A stretch of 64,000 bases of DNA from Citrobacter freundii ATCC 8090 = MTCC 1658 = NBRC 12681. Its GTDB lineage: Bacteria; Pseudomonadota; Gammaproteobacteria; Enterobacterales; Enterobacteriaceae. How positions within the stretch are numbered: the stretch's first letter is position 1; each line of letters opens with the position of its first letter. The stretch lies in assembly GCF_011064845.1 (NCBI RefSeq), contig NZ_CP049015.1, forward strand, positions 1,860,001-1,924,000, read 5' to 3'. The notes under the pieces were generated by a model. That model had not been told where the DNA came from and did no database searches. It worked only from the letters and a program-made list of their open reading frames with translations. This document shows, piece by piece, positions 19,818 to 33,149 of the stretch. Position numbers and translations under genes: made by a program.

Positions 19818-20300
19818 ATGAACATACTTCTCTCAATTGCAATCACAACGGGCATTCTCTCTGGGATCTGGGGATGGGTGGCCGTTTCTCTTGGCTTACT
19901 CAGTTGGGCTGGCTTTCTGGGGTGCACGGCCTATTTCGCCTGCCCGCAAGGTGGGCTAAAAGGACTGTGGATCTCGGCGTGTACGCTGCTAAGCGGTGTG
20001 GTGTGGGCGTTGGTGATTATTAACGGTAGCGCGCTTGCCCCGCATATGGACATTATTGGTTATGTCATGACGGGAATTGTCGCGTTTCTGATGTGTATCC
20101 AGGCAAAGCAATGGTTGCTTTCATTTGTACCGGGCACGTTTATTGGCGCATGTGCAACATTTGCAGGGCAGGGCGACTGGCGACTGGTTGTACCTTCACT
20201 GGTACTGGGCCTGGTATTCGGCTATGCGATGAAAAACAGTGGCCTGTGGCTGGCGTCTCGCCGTGAAAATCGAATATCGCCGACGCTGACCAGTAAATAA
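19818..20300 (+). CDS. ycdZ: DUF1097 inner-membrane protein YcdZ
   Basis: A 160-residue membrane protein with five predicted helices that matches E. coli YcdZ from MNILLSIAITTGILSG onward. Function unknown; the DUF1097 family has no assigned substrate. I chose ATG 19818 to match the family start; the frame extends to 19770 but the extension MCTISFLCRF... is not conserved in my memory of homologues. It has its own CRP/FNR-like site and ends at a strong terminator, so it is probably a single-gene unit. Confidence 0.88.
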   Translation: MNILLSIAITTGILSGIWGWVAVSLGLLSWAGFLGCTAYFACPQGGLKGLWISACTLLSGVVWALVIINGSALAPHMDIIGYVMTGIVAFLMCIQAKQWLLSFVPGTFIGACATFAGQGDWRLVVPSLVLGLVFGYAMKNSGLWLASRRENRISPTLTSK

Positions 20301-20330
20301 AAAAGCGTGAGGGTTTTCCTCACGCTTTTT
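20301..20330. terminator. Bidirectional terminator between ycdZ and csgG
   Basis: AAAAAGCGTGAGG, loop GTTTT, CCTCACGCTTTTT. A-tract on one side and T-tract on the other, so it can serve ycdZ and the convergent csgDEFG transcript. Confidence 0.85.
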
Positions 20331-20346
20331 ATGCAGTAAAGATCCA

Positions 20347-21180
20347 TCAGGATTCTGGCGGTACCGACATATGGCGGTATTTAACCAGAATGTCATTATC
20401 AACTTGTTTCTTATCCTGCAAATCCCACAATCCGCGATCGATGCCGTCATTAATTAAGAAGATAACGCCTGTTTCAATCGCTGACATCAGACAAAGCATA
20501 ACCGGTTCGTTAGAGGTGTAGCCAATTTCACCTTCCAACAGACGCTGGTAGTCAATAAAGCGGAACACTCCAGCCTGTACTTCATAAGACAAAATGGTTT
20601 TACTGGTGTTCACTGACGACAGGATCTCACCGGTGCTGACGTTAACTACGCGCAGGTTTACCGCTATCTGGTCGAGCTGGTATTGCGTATCGGCGCCAAT
20701 ACCGAAATAACGCGCACCGACACCACCCGATTTAACGTTGCTTTCATAACCGATAATTGACCCTTCCACCATGACGTTTGCCGCGATCAGGGACTGTAGC
20801 GGGATCCGGTTATTAATCGCAACCGTACCGTTTTCCTGAGCCGCACGAATGATTTTACGTTCGTTCAGCAAGTTCTGTAGCCCCTGACGTTCCAGAGGGA
20901 CGAACCAACGAGAATCTTTCAATGCGGTGACAAGCATAGCCGTGGCGCTTTGCGGGACGGCGGTAGAGAAGTTACTTGCCGGGTAAGGTTTAAATTGGCC
21001 AGTCTCATCCTGAATGTTGTATACCGACACAAAGATCTTACCTGTAGGCATAGGCAGATGTGTCAAATCTTTATAGCTTTGGGCCCGGGGCATTAATGTC
21101 GGCTTAGCGGCTTCTTGAGGCGGAGCTGTTAAACATCCGCTGAGTAAAATTACTGCCACCATGATAAGTAAGCGCTGCAT
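20347..21180 (-). CDS. csgG: Curli secretion channel lipoprotein CsgG
   Basis: Outer-membrane lipoprotein of 277 residues that forms the nonameric pore secreting CsgA and CsgB. The lipobox LLSGC places the acylated Cys at residue 16. The following sequence matches E. coli CsgG throughout, including the constriction region around YESNVKSGGVG and ARYFGIGADTQYQLDQIAVNLR. Last gene of csgDEFG; csgF ends 25 bases upstream. Confidence 0.97.
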   Translation of the reverse strand: MQRLLIMVAVILLSGCLTAPPQEAAKPTLMPRAQSYKDLTHLPMPTGKIFVSVYNIQDETGQFKPYPASNFSTAVPQSATAMLVTALKDSRWFVPLERQGLQNLLNERKIIRAAQENGTVAINNRIPLQSLIAANVMVEGSIIGYESNVKSGGVGARYFGIGADTQYQLDQIAVNLRVVNVSTGEILSSVNTSKTILSYEVQAGVFRFIDYQRLLEGEIGYTSNEPVMLCLMSAIETGVIFLINDGIDRGLWDLQDKKQVDNDILVKYRHMSVPPES

Positions 21181-21205
21181 GATTTTTTCCTTTCGTGGCT
21201 ATAAT

Positions 21206-21619
21206 TTAGAAATCGGTCGACTGATTTTGTAAACCCGACACTTCAATAGTCGACGTTCTCCCCGTTTTCCTGTCCGTGACATTCAGTTGCAGTTGCCCAT
21301 CCCGGTTGGCGATATCAACGATAAAATCGCTGGTTACCATCCTCCCCGGTTTACCGGTATTGATATTGGTGAGCAAGCCACCGAGTATTTGCGACTGTAT
21401 TGCCTGGGTAAAGTTATCCAGTGCTGATGGGGTTTCAATCCCGTAATCGCCAGCACTCGGATCCTTATACGAGTTTTGCGCCTGAGCGCTGTTCAGTAAA
21501 AAAGAGCCGTTGTTTGGGTTGCCACCAAAGTTAGGGTTGCGGAACTGGAACGTCATATTTCCGGCCCAACTTAATGGTGAAATCAGCATGAGCAAAACCA
21601 CTGCATGTTTGACACGCAT
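21206..21619 (-). CDS. csgF: Curli assembly factor CsgF
   Basis: A 137-residue exported protein. The signal peptide ends at SPLSWAG, and the mature N-terminus [19 protein letters not shown] is the segment that inserts in the CsgG barrel. CsgF sits at the cell surface and couples secretion to CsgB-directed nucleation. One residue shorter than E. coli CsgF (AGDYGIETP region). Third gene of the operon. Confidence 0.96.
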   Translation of the reverse strand: MRVKHAVVLLMLISPLSWAGNMTFQFRNPNFGGNPNNGSFLLNSAQAQNSYKDPSAGDYGIETPSALDNFTQAIQSQILGGLLTNINTGKPGRMVTSDFIVDIANRDGQLQLNVTDRKTGRTSTIEVSGLQNQSTDF

Positions 21620-21644
21620 GAAAGCCTCCGGACTAAATCATGTT

Positions 21645-22037
21645 TTAGAATTCATCGCGCGCTAAATCGCTCGTACTTAATAGCGTTTGATCTATTTGCC
21701 GACGATTTAATGCTTCCTCAGTTTCTGCCAATGCGAAGACCACAATTTTGTCGAAGTCTCTTTTCGTCGGGAATAAAAAAGTCTGGAAGATAACGTCCTG
21801 ATTGACAGTTATGGTGATCCAACTTCCCCAACGTGCACTGGGCCTTTCATTAATGGTTAAGTTTCCTGTGTACTTACTTTCCCACTTGTCACTAAAGGCA
21901 CGATAAAAATCATGGCCAATGGAAGAGACAGTGTGGTCAGTCAACAGTCCGGGAACCTCCACCTCTACAGCAGCGTGTAGATTCCCGGCAGCAAGGAACA
22001 AATTTGCTGCCACAATCCAGGACAAATAGCTTTTCAT
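21645..22037 (-). CDS. csgE: Curli secretion specificity factor CsgE
   Basis: A 130-residue periplasmic protein whose nonameric ring caps the CsgG pore and directs CsgA to it. Signal peptide [22 protein letters not shown], then the family core ([39 protein letters not shown]). I chose ATG 22037, matching E. coli; a frame extension to 22061 overlaps the csgD stop. Directly follows csgD, probably with coupled translation. Confidence 0.95.
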   Translation of the reverse strand: MKSYLSWIVAANLFLAAGNLHAAVEVEVPGLLTDHTVSSIGHDFYRAFSDKWESKYTGNLTINERPSARWGSWITITVNQDVIFQTFLFPTKRDFDKIVVFALAETEEALNRRQIDQTLLSTSDLARDEF

Positions 22038-22041
22038 GGCT

Positions 22042-22692
22042 TTATCGCCTGAGGTTATCATTGGCCCACGAGACCGCCTGCGTACGATTTTTGACAGCTA
22101 TCTTTTTGAAAAGATTATAAAGATGTGTTTTAACCGTATTTTCACTAATAAATAGTGAACGCGCGATTTCAATATTTGAGGCGCCAATACGCAGTTTATT
22201 AAGGATCTCTTTTTCACGGTGCGTAAGTAATGCCGACTCCGTGCTGTTATAGCGGTAGTTCCCGGAATGCGTGATCAGGTAGCTGGCGAGCTTTTGTGAA
22301 AAGTAGCATTCGCCACGCAACACACCTTGCAATCCGCTGACGACACGCTGCTCATCTTCCGTTGCGTAGAATACGCCATTGATATGCGGCCAGTTTTCAA
22401 TATCCCGATAAGGATAATCATCTGGGGTATTCAACAATAACGTCTTTATATTGTTGTTTTTTCTGCTCAAATTATCTTGCCAGTAATGGATCAGTTTTTT
22501 GTCTGCCTCCATCATGTCCAGTAGAACAATGCAGCTGGAGGAAATATCATCCAGAGAACGTTGAATATTATGTAGTTTTCCGGTTAACGCCAGCGATTGT
22601 TTTAAATGCTGTAATAACGCAGTTGCCTGCAGGGATGGTTTAGTGATCAACAATAATGTATGACCATGAATACTATGGACTTCATTAAACAT
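22042..22692 (-). CDS. csgD: Biofilm master regulator CsgD
   Basis: LuxR/FixJ-type transcription factor of 216 residues that activates csgBAC and dgcC/adrA (cellulose). The N-terminal part is a receiver-like domain without the full phosphorylation pocket; the C-terminal helix-turn-helix (about 149-210) contains [18 protein letters not shown] and [18 protein letters not shown] 22692 gives the E. coli length; a TTG/ATG nine codons earlier is in frame but the added MRLKKWSFI is not in homologues. Transcribed away from csgBAC across a 760-base regulatory region. Confidence 0.97.
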   Translation of the reverse strand: MFNEVHSIHGHTLLLITKPSLQATALLQHLKQSLALTGKLHNIQRSLDDISSSCIVLLDMMEADKKLIHYWQDNLSRKNNNIKTLLLNTPDDYPYRDIENWPHINGVFYATEDEQRVVSGLQGVLRGECYFSQKLASYLITHSGNYRYNSTESALLTHREKEILNKLRIGASNIEIARSLFISENTVKTHLYNLFKKIAVKNRTQAVSWANDNLRR

Positions 22693-22869
22693 GATGAAAC
22701 TCCACTTTTTTAGTCGCACACCTGACAGCTGTCTCTACTAAAATAGAGGCACCAGAAGTACTGACAGATGTTGCACTGCTGTGTAGAAATAAAATATCGA
22801 CCCAACGGGGTGAAAATATTAAAACAAATGGACTTCAACTGATTTCAATCTAGCTATTACAAATCTTAA

Positions 22870-22903
22870 AGCAAGTGTTAAACATGTTACAGAATGTAAA
22901 TTT
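22870..22903 (-). promoter_or_regulatory. csgD promoter region with OmpR-type site
   Basis: On the minus strand TTTACATTCTGTAACATG followed by TTTAACACTTG resembles the OmpR D1 site of the E. coli/Salmonella csgD promoter (TTTACATTTAGTTACATG), about 180 bases before the csgD ATG. The long 5' leader implied is known to be bound by several small RNAs in E. coli. The remainder of the csgD-csgB gap is AT-rich, as expected for H-NS and IHF binding. Confidence 0.7.
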
Positions 22904-23099
22904 ATATATTAAAATGTGATTTTTGGGTTTTTTAGAAGTTTAGATTTGATAGTAAAGTTGTACATTTTGGCGATACTGCATAGATTTAAAAAATCATACA
23001 AATTATAATATGGTATTGATTATTAAGAGTTAAATTTATGCTTAGATGGTTTTTGATTTCTAATAAATTCCGATCTTTTCGTCTTACTTTAAGTTGGAC

Positions 23100-23199
23100 A
23101 ATTTTAGATAGAAAAAAATGACGCTTGTCACGACTTGTACTGCTAACTATCGAAGTACCTCGCTACGAGGCCCAGAAAACGCGGAAAACGCGTTTTTTT
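23100..23199 (+). ncRNA. Candidate small RNA in the csgD-csgB gap
   Basis: No reading frame lies upstream, yet a textbook terminator is present: AAAACGCG (23176-23183), loop GAAAA, CGCGTTTT then TTT. A second perfect hairpin, CCTCG-CTA-CGAGG, lies at 23158-23170. The terminator ends 253 bases before csgB, so it cannot end csgD (opposite strand) or csgB. A possible -35 (TTGGAC, about 23094) lies upstream. The transcript and its start are inferred, not shown; it could instead attenuate a long csgB leader. Confidence 0.4.
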
Positions 23200-23452
23200 G
23201 TTACTGCATAGAAATTCATTCACTGGGTTAAAAAAGAAATGAAATCCAGAGCTGTAACGGTATTGTTCGCTGTTAATTAGTACTTTGGGGTGAATCTGAA
23301 TATAAAAATACAACTGGCGGGTGAGTTATTTAAAATGTTTCCGCAGACATACTCTTCATCGTAACGTGGCGTTAACAAATGTAAGTCATGTTAACAACAA
23401 TTTGAGTGGTAATTAATTTAACTTCATGTACGACCAGGTCCAGGGTGACAAC

Positions 23453-23911
23453 ATGAAAAACAAGTTGTTATTTATGATGTTTACAATGCTGGGTGTGCCT
23501 GGGATTGCAGCCGCGACTACAAGTTATGATTTAGCTAATTCAGAATATAACTTTGCGGTAAATGAATTAAGTAAGTCTTCATTTAATCAGGCAGCCATTA
23601 TTGGTCAGGTTGGCACTGCGAACAGTGCAAATACCCGCCAGGGGGGCTCGAAGTTATTGTCAGTCATTTCGCAAGAAGGTTCTGGTAATCGAGCGAAAAC
23701 AGACCAGACGGGATCATATAACTTTGCATATATTGATCAAACGGGTAGTTCCAATGATGCGAGTATTAAACAAGGTTCATACGGTAATACGGCGGTAATT
23801 ATCCAGAAAGGCTCTGGTAATAAAGCCAATATTACCCAGTACGGTACACAAAAAACAGCAGTTGTGGTGCAGAGACAGTCGCAAATGGCAATTCGCGTGA
23901 CTCAACGCTAA
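23453..23911 (+). CDS. csgB: Curlin minor subunit (nucleator) CsgB
   Basis: A 152-residue secreted amyloid nucleator anchored at the cell surface. Signal peptide MKNKLLFMMFTMLGVPGIAAA, then five imperfect curlin repeats of about 22 residues with the Q-x4-N-x5-Q pattern (for example NQAAIIGQVGTANSANTRQ, YIDQTGSSNDASIKQ). The last repeat is basic (VVVQRQSQMAIRVTQR), needed for surface attachment in E. coli. ATG 23453 follows CCAGGGTG. First gene of csgBAC, activated by CsgD. Confidence 0.96.
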   Translation: MKNKLLFMMFTMLGVPGIAAATTSYDLANSEYNFAVNELSKSSFNQAAIIGQVGTANSANTRQGGSKLLSVISQEGSGNRAKTDQTGSYNFAYIDQTGSSNDASIKQGSYGNTAVIIQKGSGNKANITQYGTQKTAVVVQRQSQMAIRVTQR

Positions 23912-23951
23912 TCCATTAACGACGTTTAAATCAATCCGATGGGGGTTTACC

Positions 23952-24401
23952 ATGAAACTTTTAAAAGTGGCAGCATTCGCAGCAATCGTAGTTTCTGGCA
24001 GTGCTCTGGCTGGTGTTGTTCCGCAATGGGGCGGAAATCATCATGGTGGTGGCAGTAATTATGGCCCAGACTCTTCACTGAGTATCTACCAATATGGGTC
24101 AAACAACTCTGCAAATGCTCTGCAAAGTGATGCGCGTAAATCAGATGTCACCATCACACAACACGGGCGTGGCAACGGAGCTGTTGTTGGCCAGGGTGCT
24201 GATGACAGTACCATTAGCCTGAAACAGACCGGCTTCCAGAACAGTGCCACTATCGATCAGTGGAATGCAAAAAATGCTGATATTAGCGTGACCCAGTTCG
24301 GTGGCCGCAACGGTGCGTTGGTTAATCAGACAGCCTCTGACTCCAATGTGCTGATTCAGCAGGTTGGCTTTGGTAACAACGCTACAGCTAACCAACACTA
24401 A
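23952..24401 (+). CDS. csgA: Curlin major subunit CsgA
   Basis: Major amyloid fibre subunit, 149 residues. Signal peptide MKLLKVAAFAAIVVSGSALA, a Gly/His-rich N22 secretion segment (GVVPQWGGNHHGGGSNYG), then five curlin repeats: SLSIYQYGSNNSANALQ, DVTITQHGRGNGAVVGQ, TISLKQTGFQNSATIDQ, DISVTQFGGRNGALVNQ and NVLIQQVGFGNNATANQ. Each keeps the S/T-x5-Q-x4-N-x5-Q register. Two residues shorter than E. coli CsgA, in the glycine-rich segment. Forty bases after csgB, with AT GGGGG before the start. Confidence 0.97.
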   Translation: MKLLKVAAFAAIVVSGSALAGVVPQWGGNHHGGGSNYGPDSSLSIYQYGSNNSANALQSDARKSDVTITQHGRGNGAVVGQGADDSTISLKQTGFQNSATIDQWNAKNADISVTQFGGRNGALVNQTASDSNVLIQQVGFGNNATANQH

Positions 24402-24423
24402 TTCAGTTTTCTGACTGATAATA

Positions 24424-24449
24424 AACAGGGCGTGAGCCCTGTTTTTTTT
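24424..24449 (+). terminator. Hairpin between csgA and csgC
   Basis: ACAGGGC, loop GTGA, GCCCTGT followed by TTTTTT. It ends 10 bases before the csgC start, so it probably lowers csgC expression relative to csgBA. Confidence 0.85.
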
Positions 24450-24461
24450 CGGGAGAATATG

Positions 24462-24794
24462 ATGCATACGCTATTACTCATTGCCGCGCTGGCAAATCAA
24501 ATAACATTCAATACAACTCAGCAAGGTGATATGTACACCATTATTCCTCAGGTGACGTTAACTCAACCGTGCGTATGTGAGGTACAAGTCCTTGCCATAC
24601 GTAAAGGGCCCGGGGGACAAAGCCAATCGCAGCAGAAAACAAGCCTTTCGGTCCCCGCTAATCGGCCGATTGAATTAACTAAACTGAGTTTTAATATTTC
24701 ACCTGAGGATTCGGTCAAAATTATCGTTACCGTTTCGGATGGGCAGTCTCTGCATCTGTCTCAGCAATGGCCAGATTCAAACGGTCACCCGTGA
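24462..24794 (+). CDS. csgC: Curli amyloid inhibitor CsgC
   Basis: A 110-residue periplasmic immunoglobulin-fold chaperone that blocks premature CsgA polymerisation. The short hydrophobic leader MHTLLLIAALANQ is followed by ITFNTTQQGDMYTIIPQVTLTQPCVCEV; the CxC motif of the family is in PCVCEV. The second of two adjacent ATGs (24462) matches the E. coli start and is better spaced from GGGAGAA. Third gene of csgBAC. Confidence 0.93.
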   Translation: MHTLLLIAALANQITFNTTQQGDMYTIIPQVTLTQPCVCEVQVLAIRKGPGGQSQSQQKTSLSVPANRPIELTKLSFNISPEDSVKIIVTVSDGQSLHLSQQWPDSNGHP

Positions 24795-24946
24795 TTTTTT
24801 TGCTGTATTTGCATTAAGGGTGTGGCTGGGAATGCACTGCTGTTCTATGAATATAGAGACGTTTGAACGTTTTAATTTGATCGTTAATCACAGCGGCGAA
24901 GGATCATTTCGATCCCTCAAGGATGGCTAATCATTGAGGAACCCTT

Positions 24947-25267
24947 ATGTGTACATTATTAAAGCGTTTTTTAAGTATCAGCTTGTGCAGCATTTCTCTT
25001 TTTACCCTCCCCGCAATGGCGCAACAAATCTCAACCGGCGGGGTTATTCATTTTCGCGGTGCAATAGTTGAATCACCTTGCGATGTTAACGCTCGGCAGC
25101 AGCAAATTGAATTGTCATGTATGCGCGACGGCACCACCCGTAATAGTCTCTACAATCAGCAACAGGTCGCGACTGCCCCTCAAAATGTGCAGCAAATTGC
25201 CACAGTCAAAATGCACTATCTCAATGAACAGAAAAACATGGCAATTCTTAACATTGAATATAAATGA
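24947..25267 (+). CDS. ymdA: Exported YmdA-type protein
   Basis: A 106-residue protein in the position of E. coli ymdA, between csgC and ymdB. Signal peptide up to about residue 25 (LFTLPAMAQ). The mature part has a fimbrial-subunit-like opening (STGGVIHFRGAIVESPCDV, Cys45) and a second cysteine (Cys59 in IELSCMRDG) that probably form a disulphide. Function unknown. GAGGAA lies eight bases before the ATG. No promoter motif was recognised in the 152 bases after csgC. Confidence 0.8.
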   Translation: MCTLLKRFLSISLCSISLFTLPAMAQQISTGGVIHFRGAIVESPCDVNARQQQIELSCMRDGTTRNSLYNQQQVATAPQNVQQIATVKMHYLNEQKNMAILNIEYK

Positions 25268-25367
25268 ATCATTCCGGCGTACATATGCACACGTTTGGTT
25301 AAAAAGTGAGATTTCGGGGAAAACCCTGCTGTACACTTAACAAATAGTGTTTGGTCAGGGGGAACTT

Positions 25368-25910
25368 ATGCAATCACGTGTTCATGTGTTACATGGCGAT
25401 ATTACGACGATCGCTGTTGATGTGATTGTCAATGCGGCGAATCCATCGCTATTGGGCGGAGGTGGCGTCGATGGAGCGATTCATCGCGCTGCAGGGCCTG
25501 CGTTGCTGGCGGCCTGCAAACAGGTTATCCAGCAACAGGGCGAATGCCCAACCGGTCATGCGGTTATCACCCTGGCGGGAAACTTACCCGCCAGGGCAGT
25601 AATCCACACTGTGGGGCCCGTATGGCAGGGTGGCGATCATCATGAAGCTGAACGCCTCGAAGAGGCTTACTTTAATAGCTTGCAATTGGCCTTAGCCAAT
25701 GGCTATCAGTCCATTGCTTTTCCAGCAATAAGCACCGGTGCTTATGGTTACCCCCGCGCTGCAGCGGCAGAGATCGCGGTGAAAACGGTGTTGAAATTTA
25801 TCACCCGACGTACGCTTCCCGATCAAATATACTTCGTGTGCTTTGATGAAGAAAACGCTCGGCTATACAAGAGATTACTTACCCAGCAAGGCGATGAACG
25901 CACGGACTAA
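25368..25910 (+). CDS. ymdB: O-acetyl-ADP-ribose deacetylase, RNase III regulator YmdB
   Basis: Macrodomain protein of 180 residues that deacetylates O-acetyl-ADP-ribose and, in E. coli, binds and inhibits RNase III and affects biofilm formation. Macrodomain motifs: [27 protein letters not shown] (residues about 16-42; Asn and Asp of the ribose site), [10 protein letters not shown], and [24 protein letters not shown] 25368 follows GGGGGAA. It is three residues longer at the C-terminus than in E. coli (ERTD). clsC starts one base after its stop. Confidence 0.95.
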   Translation: MQSRVHVLHGDITTIAVDVIVNAANPSLLGGGGVDGAIHRAAGPALLAACKQVIQQQGECPTGHAVITLAGNLPARAVIHTVGPVWQGGDHHEAERLEEAYFNSLQLALANGYQSIAFPAISTGAYGYPRAAAAEIAVKTVLKFITRRTLPDQIYFVCFDEENARLYKRLLTQQGDERTD

Positions 25911-25911
25911 T

Positions 25912-27333
25912 ATGACGCGACTTGAGCGTGCCATCACGCCACTTTGTGAAAACCACCCGGGAGAATGCGGCATTCTGACGTTGGATGACAGCCTGGATGC
26001 ATTTGCTGCTCGCTATCGGTTGACGGAAATGGCGGAACGTACCCTGGATGTTCAGTATTACATCTGGGAAAGCGACATGTCCGGGCTATTGCTATTTTCC
26101 GTTTTGCTGGCCGCGGCGAAGCGGGGCGTCCGGGTGCGTTTGTTGCTGGATGATAACAACACGCCAGGTCTGGATGATACGCTGCGTTTGCTGGACAATC
26201 ACCCTAATATAGAAATCCGTCTGTTTAATCCCTTTTCCTTTCGTATCCTGCGTGCACTAGGCTATTTAACCGATTTTGCCCGGTTGAATCGACGTATGCA
26301 CAATAAAAGTTATACCGCTGACGGCGTCGTAACTCTCGTGGGCGGGCGAAATATCGGCGATGCCTATTTTGGCACAGGCGAACAACCGCTGTTTTCCGAT
26401 CTGGATGTTATGGCTATCGGGCCGGTGGTCCAGGATGTTGCTGACGACTTTGAGCGTTACTGGCACTGCCGCTCGGTTTCAACATTGCAAAATGTACTTG
26501 AGGTGGCTGAGCCAGCTTCAACGCAAAAAATCGAACTTCCAGAATCCTGGTATAACGATGACATCACGCGTCGCTATCTACATAAGCTGGAAACCAGCCA
26601 GTTTATGACCCACCTCGATCAGAGATCACTACCGCTGATTTGGGCGAGAACTCGCTTGCTGAGTGATGATCCCGCAAAAGGAGAGGGGAAAGCGCCGCGC
26701 CACTCACTATTACCGCAGCGTTTGTTTGACGTGATGGGATCTCCCACCGAGCGTATTGATATTATTTCCGCCTATTTTGTACCAACTCGCGCCGGTGTGG
26801 CGCAGCTCCTGAGACTGGTGAGAAAAGGCGTTAAGATCGCGATTTTAACTAATTCTCTGGCGGCGAATGATGTCGCAGTAGTTCACGCAGGCTATGCACG
26901 CTGGCGAAAAAAGCTCTTGTGCTACGGTGTGGAGTTATACGAGCTCAAACCAACCCGCGATCGCGTTTCAGCAGTACATGACCGGGGATTAACCGGTAAT
27001 TCAGGCTCCAGCCTGCATGCGAAAACCTTCAGTATTGACGGTCGTAAAGTGTTTATCGGCTCGCTTAATTTTGATCCCCGTTCAACGCTGCTCAATACGG
27101 AAATGGGGTTTGTGATTGAGAGTGAAGTACTGGCCGAGTTGATTCATAAACGTTTTATGCAAAGCCAGCGTGAAATGGCCTGGCAACTACGTCTTGATCG
27201 GTGGGGAAGAATCAATTGGGTCGACAGACTTTCTGGCAGTGAACAGGTACTGAAAAAAGAACCCGCCACAGGATTCTGGAAGCGGGTTCTGGTAAAGCTG
27301 GCGTCCGTGTTACCCATTGAGTGGTTGCTCTGA
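25912..27333 (+). CDS. clsC: Cardiolipin synthase C
   Basis: Phospholipase D-superfamily enzyme of 473 residues that makes cardiolipin from phosphatidylglycerol and phosphatidylethanolamine, working with YmdB in E. coli. Two HKD motifs are seen: MHNKSYTADG (His about 130) with GGRNIGD, and LHAKTFSIDG (His about 369) with GSLNFDPRS. I chose ATG 25912, one base after the ymdB stop, giving the E. coli length; frames back to 25843 would overlap ymdB. Translationally coupled to ymdB. Confidence 0.95.
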   Translation: MTRLERAITPLCENHPGECGILTLDDSLDAFAARYRLTEMAERTLDVQYYIWESDMSGLLLFSVLLAAAKRGVRVRLLLDDNNTPGLDDTLRLLDNHPNIEIRLFNPFSFRILRALGYLTDFARLNRRMHNKSYTADGVVTLVGGRNIGDAYFGTGEQPLFSDLDVMAIGPVVQDVADDFERYWHCRSVSTLQNVLEVAEPASTQKIELPESWYNDDITRRYLHKLETSQFMTHLDQRSLPLIWARTRLLSDDPAKGEGKAPRHSLLPQRLFDVMGSPTERIDIISAYFVPTRAGVAQLLRLVRKGVKIAILTNSLAANDVAVVHAGYARWRKKLLCYGVELYELKPTRDRVSAVHDRGLTGNSGSSLHAKTFSIDGRKVFIGSLNFDPRSTLLNTEMGFVIESEVLAELIHKRFMQSQREMAWQLRLDRWGRINWVDRLSGSEQVLKKEPATGFWKRVLVKLASVLPIEWLL

Positions 27334-27356
27334 ACCACACAATGATTGACGGAAAA

Positions 27357-28517
27357 CTAACCGGCCACGGCCTTGTTTTTATCCTGCCTGACGGGTGGTT
27401 TACCCGAAAAGAGAAACTTCAGCACCGGGATCCGTAAATGGATTTCGTACAGTATTACCGCAATCCCGACTACAAACAGTAGACCGCAGAGAAAACCCAG
27501 CAAATTCGACTTGATATGCGGTGTGATGTAAGCGCCAAAAAACAGCGTTAACGGATGATGCACCAGATAGATAAACAGAGATGCGTTGACAAAATAGGTT
27601 ACGCGGGCTGACTGGAAATTCAGCAAACGGTGACCAAGTGAAAAGACGACGTTCACCATCCACAGGCCCATGACCATGGTAATAACATATTCGGTTTCAT
27701 ACATCCAGGCATCGCCGTTGCCGTAACGTTGATTGAGCAGGTATGCGACAAATGCGCATGCGGCGCCCAGCGTGCAGCCGCGCGATGGCGTGGTAAACAG
27801 CGCTTTCAGATTAGGATTGATAAACGCCAGCGCACCGAGCATAAAGAAAGGCACATAAAACAACGTTTGCATAACGATAAAATTAAACATGCCATCGCTG
27901 AGAATCGAAGGGTAGAGGATGAAAATCGTTCTTCTGACGGCGGCATAACCGAAACCCAGCACTGCAAAAATCAGCGTTAACTTCGTCATTGACACCGCAG
28001 GCGCGCTGCCGACGTCTCTTTGCGTCAATCTGTGTTTCATCTGGGTAAACACCCACATGCTCAGGGTCGTTAACACCACGAGAACCAGTAAAAACCACAG
28101 ATGGGAAATCAGCTCCCAGGCCAGCGCGTTGTATTTATCGTAGCCGCTGAGGGTATGCCAGCTGTCTGCTTTCCCTTTCACGTATTGCAGCATGATAAAT
28201 TGCGGCAGCGTAAGCAGTGGAATCGCGGTCAGCATAGGGATCCCCACGCGTTCTACACGCACTTTCCACCAGCGCTTTAACGGATAGCGTAGAAATAGCA
28301 TGTAGGAAAAATAACCCGAAATGACAAAGAAGACTTGCATGCGAAAAGCATGGATAAAGTCATTGAACAAGGTCAACCACCACGATGGTTCTGCGCTGTT
28401 CACGTGCCATATGTGGGTGGAGTAGATCAATGAAATATGAAACGGGATCCCTAACAACATTAGCCAGGCACGGATGGAGTCAAGAAAATATTCGCGTGGT
28501 GGTGATACAGAGCTCAT
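27357..28517 (-). CDS. opgC: Glucan succinyltransferase OpgC
   Basis: Inner-membrane acyltransferase-3 family protein of 386 residues with about ten helices, adding succinyl groups to osmoregulated periplasmic glucans. The N-terminus [25 protein letters not shown] holds the family histidine; [25 protein letters not shown] holds the R/x10/R-type motif. Convergent with clsC and divergent from opgGH, as in E. coli. Confidence 0.95.
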   Translation of the reverse strand: MSSVSPPREYFLDSIRAWLMLLGIPFHISLIYSTHIWHVNSAEPSWWLTLFNDFIHAFRMQVFFVISGYFSYMLFLRYPLKRWWKVRVERVGIPMLTAIPLLTLPQFIMLQYVKGKADSWHTLSGYDKYNALAWELISHLWFLLVLVVLTTLSMWVFTQMKHRLTQRDVGSAPAVSMTKLTLIFAVLGFGYAAVRRTIFILYPSILSDGMFNFIVMQTLFYVPFFMLGALAFINPNLKALFTTPSRGCTLGAACAFVAYLLNQRYGNGDAWMYETEYVITMVMGLWMVNVVFSLGHRLLNFQSARVTYFVNASLFIYLVHHPLTLFFGAYITPHIKSNLLGFLCGLLFVVGIAVILYEIHLRIPVLKFLFSGKPPVRQDKNKAVAG

Positions 28518-28665
28518 AGACAGTTATGTATTCTCAGACTTTTCGTCTTATCCCTAAGACGAATAATGGTTACATTCGAGGGCAACCCTACACGAAGTCT
28601 AACAACCTGTCTCCAGGATAAGCACGCAAAGTGAAAACAGGCAGACGAACCTGCTTAAACCATGA

Positions 28666-32845
<4,180 letters not shown>

Positions 32846-32860
32846 GCGTTCTGTAACGTG

Positions 32861-32888
32861 AAAATACCGGCCTGGTGCCGGTATTTTT
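32861..32888 (+). terminator. Terminator of opgGH
   Basis: AAATACCGGC, loop CTGGT, GCCGGTATTT followed by further T, 16 bases after the opgH stop. Confidence 0.85.
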
Positions 32889-32921
32889 TTATATTGAATA
32901 GAATGAGTCGTGAGGTAGCAG

Positions 32922-33149
32922 GTGCGAATATTGGCTGTAGGAATAATGATCTTCTTCCTGAGCGGATGCGGCAGCATTATTAGTCGTACCATCCCAGGGC
33001 AAGGACACGGAAATCAATACTATCCTGGCGTGCAATGGGATGTTCGGGACTCGGCATGGCGCTACGTCACTATCCTCGATCTGCCTTTTTCGCTAGTGTT
33101 TGATACGTTGCTGCTCCCGCTCGATATTCATCATGGACCTTACGAGTAA
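32922..33149 (+). CDS. yceK: Small lipoprotein YceK
   Basis: A 75-residue lipoprotein with GTG start 32922 after TGAGGTAGCA. The lipobox LSGC gives acylated Cys16, followed by GSIISRTIPGQGHGNQYYPGVQWD, which is almost identical to E. coli YceK (DUF1375). Outer-membrane location expected from Gly at +2. Function unknown. It ends exactly one base before the convergent msyB stop. Confidence 0.93.
   Translation: MRILAVGIMIFFLSGCGSIISRTIPGQGHGNQYYPGVQWDVRDSAWRYVTILDLPFSLVFDTLLLPLDIHHGPYE

Noticed and set aside
23140..23452. Possible small gene between the orphan terminator and csgB
   Set aside because: Only very short frames occur, and the segment holds the csgB promoter; no support for a protein.
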